Of a stretch of 33,791 bases of DNA, positions 33,025-33,791 are shown in pieces. This DNA is from a virus. Position 1 is the stretch's first letter; each line of letters begins with the position of its first letter. The translations under genes were made by a program, and so were the position numbers. The notes under the pieces are model-generated. The model was not told the DNA's origin, searched no databases, and worked only from the letters and a program-made list of their open reading frames with translations. The DNA is taken from IMG/VR virus record IMGVR_UViG_3300005613_000236, positions 1 through 33,791 of that record; one strand, given 5' to 3'.

Positions 33025-33791
33025 AAATACACAAGATTATCTAAACCAAGAAAGAACTCTCCACGAAGTTTTCATGTGTGCCGATAGATACGGCAACATT
33101 GGAGATTGTGGAGTATCCACTGGTTCTGGCAGTGGTGGGTATGATGCTTTTGGGAGATCAAGAACATCAGAACCTTTTACACTTGCAGACTATTCACATC
33201 AATATGGACTTAATGAAGAAATTCTTACTAAAAAAATTGGTGTTGGTTCAACAGTAGAATACCTTAGAAATAAAGCAGCAGCATCTCTTGTAGTTGGTGT
33301 AGGTTCTACTGATTATGTGATACATCAATCCAGAATGTATCATCACTACATGCCTGGTAAATCTCAGTTTGCTCTTTCTAGTTTTAACTTTAATGATGTT
33401 AGGGAGAATACTGTTAAAAGAACTGGATACTTTGATGATAGAAATGGAGTATTTGTTCAGCAAGAGGGTGATGGAACAGTCTCCCTGGTAAGGAGAGATT
33501 ATGTTTCTGGCATTGCTTCAGATACTGTTGTCAATCAATCTAATTGGAGTTTAGATTCCATGAATGGTGTTGGTATTTCCAGCATCAGTCTTGACTTTAC
33601 AAAAACTCAGTTATTTGCAACTGATTTCCAGTGGTTAGGTGTCGGTAGAATTCGTTGTGGATTTGTGATTGGTGGAAGCCTTGTATATTGCCATGAATTC
33701 AATCATTCCAATATTGAAGAAAATGTTTATTGGAGCCAACCTTCACTTCCGATTCGTTGTGAAGTAAGAAATACTGATACTGCTGTTGGTG
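33008..33791 (+). CDS. Structural-type protein, partial (261+ aa)
   Basis: Open from ATG 33008 to the window edge with no stop. GGGAAG (32999-33004) is a close SD. The start MAQWNKNTQDYLNQERTLHE, then FMCADRYGN and repeated V-G-V-G-S-T stretches recall a cyanophage virion protein. SRMYHHYMPGKSQFALSSF and FQWLGVGRIRCGFVIGG fit a beta-sandwich structural protein. The rest of the protein is outside the window. A gp17 identity is excluded as no Walker motif or ATPase pattern is present in this part. Confidence 0.8.
   Translation, partial: MAQWNKNTQDYLNQERTLHEVFMCADRYGNIGDCGVSTGSGSGGYDAFGRSRTSEPFTLADYSHQYGLNEEILTKKIGVGSTVEYLRNKAAASLVVGVGSTDYVIHQSRMYHHYMPGKSQFALSSFNFNDVRENTVKRTGYFDDRNGVFVQQEGDGTVSLVRRDYVSGIASDTVVNQSNWSLDSMNGVGISSISLDFTKTQLFATDFQWLGVGRIRCGFVIGGSLVYCHEFNHSNIEENVYWSQPSLPIRCEVRNTDTAVG

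Noticed and set aside
1-33791. CRISPR array, tRNA genes, insertion sequence
   Set aside because: No regularly spaced repeats, no cloverleaf-like sequence and no transposase or terminal inverted repeats were seen by eye.

Overview
The window is most likely part of a T4-like myovirus of marine picocyanobacteria (cyanomyovirus type). All recognised genes lie on the + strand. The backbone follows the order of the T4 structural region (25, 6, 7, 8, then the position of 9-12/wac, then 13, 14, 15, 16), is AT-rich, and many small proteins match cyanophage families from memory. No database search was run; family names rest on recognised sequence signatures.

Left part (1-3791). A cassette of small genes: a strong sigma-70-like promoter (18-46), a 57-aa protein, a leader with two near-identical hairpins, two small genes that share a duplicated 42-bp leader, a 106-aa and a 44-aa conserved phage protein, and a terminator (1403-1432). 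A putative small membrane protein, a 66-aa protein, a GT-A-like glycosyltransferase (2010-2777) and two tiny overlapping genes follow, ending in a textbook terminator (3071-3097). A 221-aa conserved unknown then leads into the late region.

Right part (3783-33791). Late virion genes: gp25 and gp6 (baseplate wedge), a giant 3994-aa gp7-like protein carrying a YHYH domain and many beta-rich repeat modules, gp8, a 1748-aa baseplate/fibre-region protein (DUF4815-like), an 834-aa protein that looks like its detached C-terminal half, two small ORFs, neck proteins gp13 and gp14, tail completion protein gp15, small terminase gp16, a composite basic protein, a 115-aa protein sharing a domain with it, and a structural-type protein that runs off the right edge. 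Large terminase gp17 is not reached.

Organisation. T4-type late promoter motifs (NATAAATA) occur before gp25, gp8, the 834-aa gene, gp13 and the composite gene, and in all five cases the motif overlaps the stop codon of the preceding gene. A weaker TATAAGTA precedes gp15. This divides the region into about six late units: 25-6-7, 8-DUF4815, 834 aa plus two small ORFs, 13-14, 15-16, and the composite gene onward. The most notable features are this stop/promoter overlap, the modular giant gp7 whose repeat types recur in gp8, gp14, gp15 and the 834-aa protein, the split structural gene, and the duplicated hairpins with a compensatory base-pair change.
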